Origin: Jeotgalibacillus terrae
GTDB taxonomy: Bacteria > Bacillota > Bacilli > Bacillales > Jeotgalibacillaceae
Assembly (NCBI RefSeq): GCF_016908195.1
Contig: NZ_JAFBDK010000011.1
Span: 51,044 to 115,043 of the forward strand
Direction of reading: 5' to 3'
Length of the DNA: 64,000 nucleotides
A program made the translations under genes and the position numbers. The notes beneath the pieces were generated by a model. It saw only the letters and a list, made by a program, of their open reading frames with translations. It searched no databases and was not told the DNA's origin. Positions 36,461 through 45,102 of the stretch are shown here, one piece after another. Numbering within the stretch: the first letter of the stretch is position 1; each line of letters starts with the position of its first letter.

Positions 36461-37682
36461 ATTTTATATGATGCTTTTTGATCTGTGCAGGAACGTACAT
36501 TGAACTGAAAACAATGACAAACACAATAGATACAGCAGCAATCATTGCTGCCCCGTAAAAATCAAGCTGAACCAGGCTGATCAAAGCAAACACAACAGCC
36601 TGAACAACCAGAATCTTCATCAGTAATTTCTTAAATGAATCGTGACGCAAACCGGGGTTCACCGGATACAGATCCGGCCAGATTTTAAGCTCATGCTTTT
36701 TCAGAAGAGGAATCAGCTGAAAACCTGTCAGATATAAAAACAGGACTGCTGTGATCACTTTCAGCCAGAGATTATCAGCACCGCTGATAATCACACCAGC
36801 GATAATCGTCAGTCTGACCCACAACCCGAAATATTCGTCTGAACGCAGGAACGTTCTTGTATACAGATAACTGTATGTATGCACAGGATTCAGATCAGGC
36901 GTCTTCAGGAAAGGATCCATCCATTTTCTGCGCTTTGCCTGGCCTTTGAGGTGAGGCACATCTGTAAACAGATTTGCAAAGCGGTAAAAGCGGTGCAGCC
37001 TTGCATTTTCAAGGTCAATCAACAGTTCCCACTTTAATGATTTCTCTTTTGTCAGTTGTCTGAATGCAGCCATATAACCTGCCATGAGGAGTCCGACAGC
37101 GATTGGAAGCCATAGCTGCGTGTCAGCAAAAACTGTCCATAAAAATACGATATTTAATACGAGTCTGATCCCGAGGTCCATATAATGGTTTGCCGGCTCC
37201 TGATAACGTAACACTGTCCATCTCATGATCAGATTCCATATTTTAACCGCAAGTACGATCGCTAAGAACCAGAAAAAATCGGTAAACTGCGCACCTGTGG
37301 TCTGTACATATAACGGCATTGCGGCAGCCAGAAGCAGCAGGATCACGTAGGACTGAAAGAAAAAGCTTGAAACAAGCGCATTGATAAAATAGCGCTTCAT
37401 CTGACCTTCAAGAGGTGTCAAATACACTTTGTCCGGCTCCTGTAAATATGTATACACAGGGCTCATTGTCAGCGCTATCCCAATTACAGCTGCAATTAAA
37501 ATAGCGGACGGAAAGGTTTCATCCAGTGTCTGAATCCAGTTGCTGTAGACATAGCCGCCTCCACCCACAGCAAAAATCAGCACAAACATCAGATGTCCAT
37601 TGAAAATATAGCGCATATATTTCTGAAGTTCTTTTTGATAATCTGACAGTCTTGATACCCACAAATCATTTACTTGCTTCAT
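36459..37682 (-). CDS. ecsB: EcsB, ABC transporter permease
   Basis: A 407-residue membrane protein with about nine hydrophobic segments, close to B. subtilis EcsB in length, with LSDYQKELQKYMRYIFNGHL at the start and YLQEPDKVYLTPLEGQMKRY. EcsAB is needed for proper function of site-2 proteases and for protein secretion and competence in B. subtilis. It overlaps the end of ecsA by 17 bases. ecsC is not present after it. Confidence 0.93.
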   Translation of the reverse strand: MKQVNDLWVSRLSDYQKELQKYMRYIFNGHLMFVLIFAVGGGGYVYSNWIQTLDETFPSAILIAAVIGIALTMSPVYTYLQEPDKVYLTPLEGQMKRYFINALVSSFFFQSYVILLLLAAAMPLYVQTTGAQFTDFFWFLAIVLAVKIWNLIMRWTVLRYQEPANHYMDLGIRLVLNIVFLWTVFADTQLWLPIAVGLLMAGYMAAFRQLTKEKSLKWELLIDLENARLHRFYRFANLFTDVPHLKGQAKRRKWMDPFLKTPDLNPVHTYSYLYTRTFLRSDEYFGLWVRLTIIAGVIISGADNLWLKVITAVLFLYLTGFQLIPLLKKHELKIWPDLYPVNPGLRHDSFKKLLMKILVVQAVVFALISLVQLDFYGAAMIAAVSIVFVIVFSSMYVPAQIKKHHIK

Positions 37683-38415
37683 GTGACTCTTCCTTTGTCA
37701 GTTGAATATAGATATCGTCAAGCGTTGCTCCAGGCATGCTGAATTCATTTCTTAGTGTTTCAAGAGATCCCTGCGCACGAATCTGCCCTTCATGCAAAAT
37801 AATAAAGGAATCACAATAACGTTCAGCAGTAGCCAAAATATGTGTAGACATTAAAATACCTGCCCCGTCAGACTTCATCTCTTCCATCAGATCAAGAAGC
37901 GACTGGATCGCGAGCGGATCAAGCCCCACAAAAGGTTCATCAATAATATAAAGGCTGGGATTAATCAAAAATGCACACATGATCATCACTTTCTGTTTCA
38001 TTCCTTTAGAAAAGTGTGCGGGAAACCATTTCATCTTTCCTTCCATACGGAACTTCTTTAACAGATCAGGAACACGCGCCTCATATTCCTGTTCTTTAAT
38101 TCCGTAAGCCATTGCTGTCAGTCTTAAATGTTCTTCAAGTGTCAGCTCATCATACAGAATCGGTGCCTCAGGAATATAGGAAAACTGCTTTCTGTATTCA
38201 TCCGGGTTCTGCTTCAGCTGCAGCTTGTTAATCGACACTGTTCCCTTATGAGGCTCCATCAGTCCGATGATATGTTTGATCGTGGTACTTTTACCAGCTC
38301 CATTTAACCCGATCAGCCCGACGATTTTGCCGGGCTCCATCGCCAGACTGATGTCTTTTAACACAGGACGCCTCGTATAGCCTCCTGTTAACTGATTAAT
38401 TTCAAGTAATGACAT
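37666..38415 (-). CDS. ecsA: EcsA, ABC transporter ATP-binding protein
   Basis: A 249-residue ATPase: Walker A GLNGAGKST, signature HFSKGMKQKVMIM and Walker B LYIIDEPFVGLD. ATG 38415 follows GGAAAGGGAG; the frame to 38466 has no site. Partner of EcsB. The upstream hit gene is divergent. Confidence 0.95.
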   Translation of the reverse strand: MSLLEINQLTGGYTRRPVLKDISLAMEPGKIVGLIGLNGAGKSTTIKHIIGLMEPHKGTVSINKLQLKQNPDEYRKQFSYIPEAPILYDELTLEEHLRLTAMAYGIKEQEYEARVPDLLKKFRMEGKMKWFPAHFSKGMKQKVMIMCAFLINPSLYIIDEPFVGLDPLAIQSLLDLMEEMKSDGAGILMSTHILATAERYCDSFIILHEGQIRAQGSLETLRNEFSMPGATLDDIYIQLTKEESHEASK

Positions 38416-38517
38416 AACCGTACTCCCTTTCCTCTTATCTGATGACAGCATTGTAGCATACAACACGACTCATTATGGTAGAATAAACTTAATTTAACAT
38501 GAGAAAGGATGAGGATC

Positions 38518-38940
38518 ATGAGTGACTGTATTTTCTGTAAGATTATTGACGGAGAGATCCCGTCAGCAAAGGTATATGAGGATGAGCATGTGTATGCATT
38601 TCTCGATATCAGTCAGGTAACTAAAGGTCATACACTGGTCATTCCAAAGACGCATATAAAAGACCTTCATGAACTGACACCGGAGATTGCTGCAAACCTG
38701 TTTTCAGTTGTCCCTAAGATCGCAAACGCTATGAAAGAGACATATGACCTGAAAGGTGTAAATCTTCTTAATAATAATGGCGAATTTGCAGGACAGAGTG
38801 TTTTTCACTATCACCTTCATATTCTTCCGCGCCACGGTGAAGAAGATGGCTTTAAACCTGTATGGGAAGTACATACGGATGACTATTCAAATGACGAGCG
38901 CAGTGAGATGGCAGCAGAGATTGCTGCAAAAATTAATTAG
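38518..38940 (+). CDS. hit: HIT family nucleotide hydrolase
   Basis: A 140-residue histidine-triad protein: SDCIFCKIIDGEIPSAKVYE at the N-terminus and the catalytic HYHLHILPRH (His97, His99, His101). ATG 38518 has AGAAAGGATGAGG before it. It hydrolyses nucleotide phosphoramidates or dinucleoside polyphosphates. It is divergent from ecsA as in B. subtilis. Confidence 0.95.
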   Translation: MSDCIFCKIIDGEIPSAKVYEDEHVYAFLDISQVTKGHTLVIPKTHIKDLHELTPEIAANLFSVVPKIANAMKETYDLKGVNLLNNNGEFAGQSVFHYHLHILPRHGEEDGFKPVWEVHTDDYSNDERSEMAAEIAAKIN

Positions 38941-38961
38941 TAGGAAATACGATTCAGGCAT

Positions 38962-39039
38962 GTTATAATTATGCTAATTTTCGCTGGCAGTCACGAGGAC
39001 ATGTCAGGAAAAAAATCAGTTTAGCTTAGGAGAGATGAG
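38962..39039 (+). promoter_or_regulatory. trpP promoter and TRAP-type NAG-repeat leader
   Basis: An extended -10 TGTTATAAT is at 38962-38969. The leader after it carries NAG triplets at 38988, 38995, 39005, 39017, 39022, 39027, 39032 and 39037; the last five start exactly five bases apart and the two U/GAG-rich ones at 39027 and 39032 cover the GGAGAG ribosome binding site. Tryptophan-activated TRAP binds such (G/U)AG repeats in B. subtilis trpP (yhaG) and blocks translation. The same control is inferred here; the TRAP gene itself is not in this window. Confidence 0.75.
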
Positions 39040-39041
39040 TT

Positions 39042-39560
39042 ATGAACACAAGAACACTTGTAGCACTCGCACTATTTGCAGGGATGGGTACAGCATTACA
39101 CCTTTTAATTCCCGGGGCCCTGACAATGAAGCCCGATATGTCATTACTGATGATGTTTCTGGGTATTCTGTTATTCCCGGGCGTTAAAAACGTGTTAGTG
39201 ATCGGCCTTGCAACAGGTATTTTATCCGGTCTAACAACAACATTCCCAGGGGGATTCCTGCCGAATGTGATCGATAAGCCTATTACAGCATTTGCATTTT
39301 ACGGAATCATTCTTCTTGCAGGAAAACTTGCACGCAAACCTGCAGGCGCGGCAGTACTGGCAGCTGTCGGTACACTGATCTCAGGAACAATCTTCCTTGG
39401 ATCTGCCGCCCTGCTTGTTGGACTTCCTGGTCCAATTATGGCACTTGCACTTTCTGCAGTAGTTCCGGCAATTGTAGTCAATGGTTTATTAATGGCTGTG
39501 ATGTATCCTGTAGCACAGGCAATCATGAAAAGATCAAATCTGGTCGAATCTGCTGCCTGA
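39042..39560 (+). CDS. trpP: Tryptophan transporter TrpP (YhaG)
   Basis: A 172-residue membrane protein with five to six helices, matching B. subtilis TrpP in length and sequence feel (LHLLIPGALTMKPDMSLLMM, FPGGFLPNVIDKPITAFAFY). It imports tryptophan. ATG 39042 has GGAGAG within the TRAP-type site. It is followed by a strong terminator. Confidence 0.9.
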   Translation: MNTRTLVALALFAGMGTALHLLIPGALTMKPDMSLLMMFLGILLFPGVKNVLVIGLATGILSGLTTTFPGGFLPNVIDKPITAFAFYGIILLAGKLARKPAGAAVLAAVGTLISGTIFLGSAALLVGLPGPIMALALSAVVPAIVVNGLLMAVMYPVAQAIMKRSNLVESAA

Positions 39561-39569
39561 ACTCCCTGC

Positions 39570-39604
39570 ACCGTCCCCTATATAATCAGGGGGCGGTTTT
39601 TTAT
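39570..39604 (+). terminator. Terminator of trpP
   Basis: ACCGTCCCC pairs with GGGGGCGGT (one G-T pair), 10-base loop, followed by TTTTTTA. Confidence 0.85.
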
Positions 39605-39641
39605 TTGATACAGAATCCTTGAAGGAAGCGCAGAATCAGGT

Positions 39642-39827
39642 TTATATCCAAATCAAATAGGTTAAAATAAGTAATAGTAATGAAGCAATTCCGGTGAACA
39701 TAACCCGTTTCCGTTTAATCCTGACCGGGGGGTAAATCGCTTTAGACATCAGGTCGAGTAGGCATTTCACAAATAAGAGCAGCGATAACACAGTACATAC
39801 TACTAGCACTACGACTACAGTCTTCAT
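39642..39827 (-). CDS. Small membrane protein, unknown
   Basis: A 61-residue protein with two hydrophobic helices (about 3-25 and 42-60) joined by a basic loop (VRIKRKR). ATG 39827 has AGGAGG nine bases upstream. The longer frame overlapping the yhaH start is not supported. I do not recognise it. It sits between trpP and yhaH, transcribed opposite to both. Confidence 0.6.
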   Translation of the reverse strand: MKTVVVVLVVCTVLSLLLFVKCLLDLMSKAIYPPVRIKRKRVMFTGIASLLLLILTYLIWI

Positions 39828-39918
39828 TAATTGAAGCCTCCTGTCCGGGAATACTTTGGACAGTTTATGAATTACTATATACAATAAGAATATAAAAACA
39901 AAAAGGGATGTGGTTGGG

Positions 39919-40299
39919 ATGAATTTCAAACAATTTTCACTTGGACTGGCAATCGGATTAGTTGCCGGTGCAGCAACATCACTCATGTCAGCTCCTCAGT
40001 CAGGTGAAGAGCTCAGAGGAACAATTAAAAACACGAAAGACAACTGGCGTGAACATATGCTTGAATTACAAATGAATCTGCAAATTGTAAAAGAATCTAT
40101 TGCAGACGCTTCAAAAGAAAGTAAAGATTCGCTGCGTGTAGTAGCAGCTGAACTGAAAGAATCCATTCAGGCATGGAAACGAGAAGCAGATCCTGCCATT
40201 AACAACCTGCAGGAAGAGCTTGCTGCAATCCAGTCCACAATGGAAGAACTCGAGAAAACAATTAACCAGGACAGCAAAGAACCTCAAACATCATCTTAA
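39919..40299 (+). CDS. yhaH: YhaH, YtxH-domain protein
   Basis: A 126-residue protein with one N-terminal hydrophobic helix containing the YtxH-type glycine-rich stretch LGLAIGLVAGAATSLMSAPQ and a long helical/coiled-coil remainder. It is similar in place and layout to B. subtilis YhaH, a stress-associated membrane-anchored protein of unknown role. ATG 39919 is used; GGGATGTGG precedes it. Confidence 0.82.
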   Translation: MNFKQFSLGLAIGLVAGAATSLMSAPQSGEELRGTIKNTKDNWREHMLELQMNLQIVKESIADASKESKDSLRVVAAELKESIQAWKREADPAINNLQEELAAIQSTMEELEKTINQDSKEPQTSS

Positions 40300-40326
40300 A
40301 AACAGCCCGCGCGGCTGTTTTTTTAT
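40298..40326 (+). terminator. Terminator of yhaH
   Basis: AAAACAGCC/GGCTGTTTT with a five-base loop, overlapping the stop and followed by TTTT. Confidence 0.85.
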
Positions 40327-40479
40327 ATTCTGAAAACGGAATTCTATAAAATAAATACCATTTGTGCGAAAATTTAATCTATTCTTGTCTTTTTTTCTTT
40401 TTACTTTATTGCTATAATGTTTGAAACTGAACTAATATTCCTATTACTCTAAAATCTTTTAAGAAAGTAGGTGTGACAC

Positions 40480-41067
40480 ATGGATGAGAAATTATATTCT
40501 ATGAAAGAGGCGATGATATTCAGCCAGCGAATGGCCCAGCTGAGCAAAGCTCTGTGGAAAGCAATTGAAAAAGACTGGCAGAACTGGATTAAGCCTTATG
40601 ACCTTAATATTAACGAGCATCATATCCTATGGATTGCTTACCACCTGAAAGGCGCTTCCATTTCCGATGTCGCCAAATTCGGCGTTATGCACGTGTCAAC
40701 TGCATTTAACTTTTCTAAGAAGCTTGAAGAACGCGGCTTTCTTGAATTCTCGAAACGGGAAAATGATAAGCGTAATACGTATATCAAACTGACTGAGAAA
40801 GGTGACGAGCTTTTACTTGAACTGATGGAGAATTACTCTCCTGAAACACATTCAGTTTTTCAGGGTGCATCTCCTCTCCGTGAAATATACGGAAAGTTCC
40901 CCGAAATGATGGATGTAATGGCCATTGTAAAAAATATTTACGGTGACGACTTTATGAAAATCTTTGAAACTTCTTTTCACAACATAGAAAATGAATTTTC
41001 AGAGGTTGATGGACAGGTTAAAAAGAGCAGAACTGCCAATCCAGTCAAGCAAATTGCGTCTCCATAA
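40480..41067 (+). CDS. scoC: ScoC/Hpr, MarR-family transition-state regulator
   Basis: A 195-residue MarR-type protein: [20 protein letters not shown], a winged HTH (about 60-115, [22 protein letters not shown], then the wing [14 protein letters not shown]). In B. subtilis ScoC (Hpr) represses extracellular protease and peptide-transport genes and sporulation. The surroundings (trpP, yhaH, prsA) match. ATG 40480 follows AAAGTAGGTG. A long perfect hairpin terminates it. Confidence 0.93.
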   Translation: MDEKLYSMKEAMIFSQRMAQLSKALWKAIEKDWQNWIKPYDLNINEHHILWIAYHLKGASISDVAKFGVMHVSTAFNFSKKLEERGFLEFSKRENDKRNTYIKLTEKGDELLLELMENYSPETHSVFQGASPLREIYGKFPEMMDVMAIVKNIYGDDFMKIFETSFHNIENEFSEVDGQVKKSRTANPVKQIASP

Positions 41068-41077
41068 ACCTACTATT

Positions 41078-41132
41078 AAAAATCCTGCAGTAAAAAGGAT
41101 ATACGTCCTTTTTACTGCAGGATTTTTGTCAT
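41078..41132 (+). terminator. Long perfect terminator after scoC
   Basis: A 22-bp perfect stem with a six-base loop (arms start AAAAATCCTGCAG and TCCTTTTTACTG), ending in a T run. Confidence 0.85.
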
Positions 41133-41245
41133 TTATTTTAATTGTAAAATTTCTTCATTACCTATTGCAACTTTCATCAGATCGGAGTAAAGTATCTCTC
41201 ATGTTAGTTTTTAATTAAAAATCGTCATGAACGGAGGCGATCATA

Positions 41246-41806
41246 TTGCATTGCTGGAAATCTATCAATGTAAAGAAACAATACGGATTCTATCGCATCT
41301 TCTTTCTATCTGCGATTATAGTTCTTGCTGTATTTTCTTTTTTACATGTAACGATACAATTACTTTCCGACCAACCAATGTATGATCAGCATTTTTTATG
41401 GTTTGCTATCGGATTTCTATTAATATATCCGCTTCATAAGGTCTTGCACACACTGCCACTGGCAGGCTTTTACAGCTTAATTCGTCTGAAAACAAGATTT
41501 CAATTTTTCTGTGTGCCGATTATGTCAGTCAGAGTTAATAAGCCGATTCCAAAATTCTTTTTTATTCTGGCACTGGTTTCGCCATTCCTGTTTTTAAATG
41601 GAATGCTGCTATACGGGGCATCGCTTTTTCAGGGGTATGCACATTATTTTACAATTTTAATTGCTTACCATACAGGGATCTGTCTCGTTGATTTCATTTA
41701 TGCCCGCTCATTGTTTAAATCACCTAAAGGTGCATTTATTGAAGAAGATGATGATGGCTATGAAATCCTGGTTCCAGTTAAGGAAACCCAGTATCCCAGC
41801 ATTTAA
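41246..41806 (+). CDS. DUF3267 family membrane protein
   Basis: A 186-residue protein with four hydrophobic segments. It resembles DUF3267 (putative zinc metalloprotease-fold) proteins, though the usual HExxH is HKVLH here, so metalloprotease activity is doubtful. Start TTG 41246 with GGAGG eight bases upstream. In B. subtilis a similar gene lies near hpr/prsA; I am not sure of the name. It is followed by a strong terminator. Confidence 0.65.
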   Translation: MHCWKSINVKKQYGFYRIFFLSAIIVLAVFSFLHVTIQLLSDQPMYDQHFLWFAIGFLLIYPLHKVLHTLPLAGFYSLIRLKTRFQFFCVPIMSVRVNKPIPKFFFILALVSPFLFLNGMLLYGASLFQGYAHYFTILIAYHTGICLVDFIYARSLFKSPKGAFIEEDDDGYEILVPVKETQYPSI

Positions 41807-41820
41807 ACGGGTATTCATTC

Positions 41821-41866
41821 AGACACAATGAACAGCTCACTCTGTTCATTGTGTCTGTTTTTTGTT
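41821..41866 (+). terminator. Terminator after the DUF3267 gene
   Basis: A 15-bp perfect stem (AGACACAATGAACAG / CTGTTCATTGTGTCT), loop CTCACT, then GTTTTTTG. Confidence 0.88.
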
Positions 41867-41897
41867 ATTCTATTACTTAGAGATGAGGAGGGGGAAC

Positions 41898-42086
41898 ATG
41901 GTTTCCGTAATTGGACTATTTATCGCATTTACAGTTTTTATTATTTACGCCATTAATCGAATGACTAATAGACTTTGTGTGCAGAAGGAAATCCCGAATG
42001 AGCGGCAGCCAAAGGTTTTCCGCACAATTAATATCCTGATTCTGATTTTACTTCTGTCTTCCTACGTGGAGATTTTGTATACGTAA
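41898..42086 (+). CDS. Small two-helix membrane protein, unknown
   Basis: A 62-residue protein with a helix at each end (about 2-20 and 43-60) and a charged middle with a NERQPKVFRTIN stretch. ATG 41898 follows GAGGAGGGGG; the longer frame to 41862 does not have a site. Not recognised. Confidence 0.65.
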   Translation: MVSVIGLFIAFTVFIIYAINRMTNRLCVQKEIPNERQPKVFRTINILILILLLSSYVEILYT

Positions 42087-42110
42087 CGACTAAAATATGT
42101 AAGCCGACTG

Positions 42111-42171
42111 AAGGTGCCGTTTTGGCATCTTTTTTTCATGACAAAAAAGAGGGATGGTCCCTCTTTTTTGT
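42111..42171. terminator. Two tandem terminator-like hairpins
   Basis: AAGGTGCC/GGCATCTT (one G-T pair) followed by T at 42111-42138, then AAAAAGAGGGA/TCCCTCTTTTTT at 42146-42171. Confidence 0.7.
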
Positions 42172-42425
42172 CCAGCTACGGGCGCTAGCTCCTCGGGTCA
42201 TAAGTCGCGAATCGGTAAACGGGAAAGGTCACCTGTTTTCCGCTCCGCATCTTATGCCTGTCGGGGCTGAACGCCTGCTTCCACATTTCTCATTGTCCAG
42301 CTACGGCTCGCAGGGGCTAGTGTGCTTCCCTCAGCTCCTTAAGATAAGTCAACATCGATTCACTACGTTCATCGTGTTTCCTTTATCTTAATCCGCTTCA
42401 GTCCAGCACATACGCCCCTAAACGC
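42172..42425. repeat. TGTCCAGCTACG-type intergenic repeat (two partial copies)
   Basis: Two half-related units at 42170 and 42293 both begin TTGTCCAGCTACGG and have GCTCCT(C/T)...AAGTC further on. GC-rich compared with the coding context, no gene; the 42087-42440 gap holds the two hairpins and this repeat. It resembles the dispersed CCAGCT-type repeats common in Bacillaceae genomes (from memory). Confidence 0.6.
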
Positions 42426-42440
42426 TCACCTACGCTTTTC

Positions 42441-42539
42441 TTAGAACCAGGCGCTTCCGATGATGATGAGGAGGATGAATAGTACGACGAGTAGTGCGAA
42501 GCCTCCGTTGTAGTAGCCTTTATCATGTCCGTGAGACAT
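42441..42539 (-). CDS. YjcZ-family small (putative spore) protein, copy A
   Basis: A 32-residue protein, MSHGHDKGYYNGGFALLVVL then FILLIIIGSAWF: the YjcZ-type pattern of a Gly/Tyr-rich start followed by FALLVVLFILLIIIG. ATG 42539 has GGAAGGGGG before it. Such tiny hydrophobic proteins are found in spores of many Bacillales. Function unknown. Confidence 0.8.
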   Translation of the reverse strand: MSHGHDKGYYNGGFALLVVLFILLIIIGSAWF

Positions 42540-42566
42540 ATGTGTTGCCCCCTTCCTTTTCAGATT

Positions 42567-42650
42567 TTATAACCAGGCTGCCCCGACAATGATCAGGAGG
42601 ATGAACAGGACTACGATTAACGCAAATCCTCCGCCTTTTCCGCATGACAT
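42567..42650 (-). CDS. YjcZ-family small (putative spore) protein, copy B
   Basis: A 27-residue protein, MSCGKGGGFALIVVLFILLI then IVGAAWL, a paralogue of copy A with the same FALxVVLFILLII core. ATG 42650 has AAAGGAGGGA before it. It lies ahead of copy A in the same direction, 27 bases apart, so they are probably one unit and may have arisen by duplication. Confidence 0.78.
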   Translation of the reverse strand: MSCGKGGGFALIVVLFILLIIVGAAWL

Positions 42651-42826
42651 AAAGACTCCCTCCTTTCTTAAGTATGTTATTCATTGCAGTCTCATAATGG
42701 ATGGGCTCAACGCTTATCTTTAATAAAAATGGAATGATTGTGAAAACAATACAATGAGTTTGGGAAGTATGTTATAGTATGCTTTGGAGATTTTTACAGC
42801 TTAGAGAACGTTAGGAGATGAATGAT

Positions 42827-43750
42827 ATGAAAAAGTGGATCGCAGCGGCTTCTCTTACACTCAGTGTAACTGCGCTGGCAGCATGCAGTGATGAAGAAGC
42901 AAGCGAAGTAGTGGTTTCTTCGAATGCAGGGGAGATCACCAAAGAACAACTTTACGAAGAAATGAAGTCAACTGTTGGCGAACAGGCGCTTCAGGTGATG
43001 GTACTTGAACAGATTCTTGAGGACAAGTACGAAGTGTCAGAAGAAGAAGTTGACGCTGAAATTGAATCAATGAAAGAACAATACGGCGGTCAGGAACAGT
43101 TTGATATGTTCCTTCAGCAGCAGGGTTATACAGAAGATACTTTCCGTGACACACTGAGACTGAACAAACTTCAGGAAAAAGCATTAATTGAAGACGTGGA
43201 AGTAACTGAAGAAGAGGTTCAGCAGAAATATGAACAAATGCAAAAAGAAGTAAATGCACGTCACATTCTTGTACAGGATGAAGAAACTGCTCTTGAAGTA
43301 AAACAACAGCTAGAAGATGGCGCTGATTTTACTGAACTTGCAAAAGAAATGTCAACTGAACCTGCTGCACAGGAAACTGGTGGAGAACTCGGATTTTTCA
43401 GCGCCGGTGACATGGATCCGGCATTTGAAGAAGCTGCTTTCAGCCTTGAGCCTAATGTAATCAGTGAGCCTGTTGAAACAAGCTTTGGCTGGCATATCAT
43501 TGAGGTGCTTGAAACACGCGAAGCTGAAGTTGACAGCTTTGAAGAGATGAAGGATGAAATTGAGCATGACCTGAAACTGGCTAAAGCAGACCGTACTCAG
43601 GCAAGCTCAATGATTCAGGATATGATGAGAGAAGCAGATATTGATATTAAAGATGAAGATCTTGCTGCAACTTTTGATGCTTTCCTTTCTCAGCCGGAAA
43701 CACCTGCTGAAGAGCCTGCTGAAGAAGAAGGCGAAGATACAGAATCATAA
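42827..43750 (+). CDS. prsA: PrsA foldase lipoprotein
   Basis: A 307-residue lipoprotein: signal peptide ending in the lipobox LAAC (Cys20), a parvulin-type PpiC domain at about 133-225 (ARHILVQDEETALEV, TGGELGFFSAGDMDP, FGWHIIEVLETRE) flanked by NC domains, and an acidic C-terminal tail. It folds exported proteins outside the membrane and fits the signal peptidase/ScoC theme. ATG 42827 is used; AGGAG touches the ATG at 42818. Neighbouring yhaL and yhaM match B. subtilis. Confidence 0.94.
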   Translation: MKKWIAAASLTLSVTALAACSDEEASEVVVSSNAGEITKEQLYEEMKSTVGEQALQVMVLEQILEDKYEVSEEEVDAEIESMKEQYGGQEQFDMFLQQQGYTEDTFRDTLRLNKLQEKALIEDVEVTEEEVQQKYEQMQKEVNARHILVQDEETALEVKQQLEDGADFTELAKEMSTEPAAQETGGELGFFSAGDMDPAFEEAAFSLEPNVISEPVETSFGWHIIEVLETREAEVDSFEEMKDEIEHDLKLAKADRTQASSMIQDMMREADIDIKDEDLAATFDAFLSQPETPAEEPAEEEGEDTES

Positions 43751-43756
43751 ATGTTT

Positions 43757-43790
43757 AAAAAGCGGAAGGCATATGCCTCCCGCTTTTTTT
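43757..43790. terminator. Bidirectional terminator prsA / yhaL
   Basis: AAAAAGCGG with CCGCTTTTT around an AGGCATATGCCT core; T runs on both strands. Confidence 0.85.
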
Positions 43791-43971
43791 AATCCTTCAG
43801 TTCAGATGATAAGCGTTTTTTCTTTTCTCTTGCCATCCGCTGAATATACGTTTTCCCATGCTCTTCAATAAAATCTTTTTCCTGCTTTCGGTCGACATAC
43901 GATGTTCTGACAAACATCACCAGACTGAGTACTGCTCCACCAATTACCAGGTCAACCCAGATTGGAAACAT
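43789..43971 (-). CDS. yhaL: YhaL-like sporulation-associated membrane protein
   Basis: A 60-residue protein with one N-terminal helix (about 5-22, VDLVIGGAVLSLVMFV) and a charged C-terminal part (DFIEEHGKTYIQRMAREKKK). It lies between prsA and yhaM, as does yhaL in B. subtilis, and has a similar length and the EExG-x-x-Y-x-x-R pattern. The function in sporulation is known only by genetics. Confidence 0.78.
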   Translation of the reverse strand: MFPIWVDLVIGGAVLSLVMFVRTSYVDRKQEKDFIEEHGKTYIQRMAREKKKRLSSELKD

Positions 43972-44025
43972 GGATTCGCCTCCTGCTTCATATTCTTAGG
44001 CTATCCTATGCAGGCGGGTACAAGC

Positions 44026-44979
44026 TTATGCCTTGTCCTGATCATACATATGCGGACGGTAAAATGACCTGTTTTCGAGTGCAAATACCCGTTCTGTGTA
44101 TTCGCCTGAAGTCGTACGGCTGATGACTCTGTCCATCATCACCATTTTAGCATCGATATTATCAATATAATGAAGAATTTCAGCTTCCATCAGCATTGGC
44201 GGTTTCGGAGAGCCCCACTCTGCTTTCCCGTGATGTGAAAGAATCATATGCTGCAACAGCAGTACTTCTTCCGCTTCGATCTCTAGCTCTTTTGCTGCTT
44301 CAGCAATTTCATTGACCATGATTGAAATATGTCCGAGCAGGTTTCCTTCAAGCGTATAAGTAGCAGACACCGCACCTGACAGCTCTTTCACTTTCCCCAT
44401 ATCATGCAGGATGATACCTGCATATAATAAGTCTTTATTCAATGATGGATACTGCTCAGTCAGAAACTTTGCAAGCCTCAGCATTGAGACCACATGAAAG
44501 GCCAGACCAGACACGAATTCATGATGATTTTTCGTTGCTGCAGGATACTCAAGAAATGGTTTTTGATACTTTTTAAGCAAGTGACGCGTAATTCTTTGAA
44601 TCACCGGATTTTTCATTTCGAAAATGTATTGCGTCAGTTCTTCACTCATCTCCTCAATAGATAAAGGGGCTGTTTCCAGGAAGTCTCCCATCTTTACATT
44701 ATCCTGAGCGGATGCAGGCCTGATCTGTCTCAGTCTCAGCTGATTCTTTCCCCGGTAATTATGGATCTCTCCAGCTACTTTCACGATCGTCTGAGGCTGA
44801 TACTTCCGTTCCTCCTCTTCTCCGGCATCCCAGAGCTTTGCCTCAATATCGCCGCTTCTATCCTGAAAAATCAGTGTCAGAAATGGTTTCCCTGCAGTCG
44901 TGACCCCTTTTGTCATCTGTTTGATCAATAAATACTGATCAACCGGATCTCCCGGATTCATATAAGTAATACCATTCAT
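44026..44979 (-). CDS. yhaM: 3'-5' exoribonuclease YhaM
   Basis: A 317-residue protein: an N-terminal OB-fold ([20 protein letters not shown]) and a C-terminal HD phosphohydrolase domain with [10 protein letters not shown] and [15 protein letters not shown]. YhaM degrades single-stranded RNA/DNA with Mn2+. ATG 44979 has GGAGAG seven bases before it; TTG 44985 was rejected. Upstream yhaNO-type genes of B. subtilis are missing here. Confidence 0.93.
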   Translation of the reverse strand: MNGITYMNPGDPVDQYLLIKQMTKGVTTAGKPFLTLIFQDRSGDIEAKLWDAGEEEERKYQPQTIVKVAGEIHNYRGKNQLRLRQIRPASAQDNVKMGDFLETAPLSIEEMSEELTQYIFEMKNPVIQRITRHLLKKYQKPFLEYPAATKNHHEFVSGLAFHVVSMLRLAKFLTEQYPSLNKDLLYAGIILHDMGKVKELSGAVSATYTLEGNLLGHISIMVNEIAEAAKELEIEAEEVLLLQHMILSHHGKAEWGSPKPPMLMEAEILHYIDNIDAKMVMMDRVISRTTSGEYTERVFALENRSFYRPHMYDQDKA

Positions 44980-45068
44980 CAGCAATCTCTCCTTTACATT
45001 CTCAATGATCGTCCCAATAAGAACACCTGTTCTTTTATTATATCAGATATTCAGCATTCATAAATAGA

Positions 45069-45092
45069 AATAACCGGCAGAAGCACCGGCTA
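45069..45092 (-). terminator. Terminator of yhaP
   Basis: CCGGTGCTTCTGCCGG-type hairpin followed by TTATTTCTATTT on the minus strand. Confidence 0.6.
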
Positions 45093-45102
45093 TCTCTGAT
45101 TT

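Noticed and set aside
42122..42391. 89-codon open frame in the repeat after the small membrane gene
   Set aside because: It covers a dispersed repeat and terminators, has no ribosome binding site and no protein-like composition.
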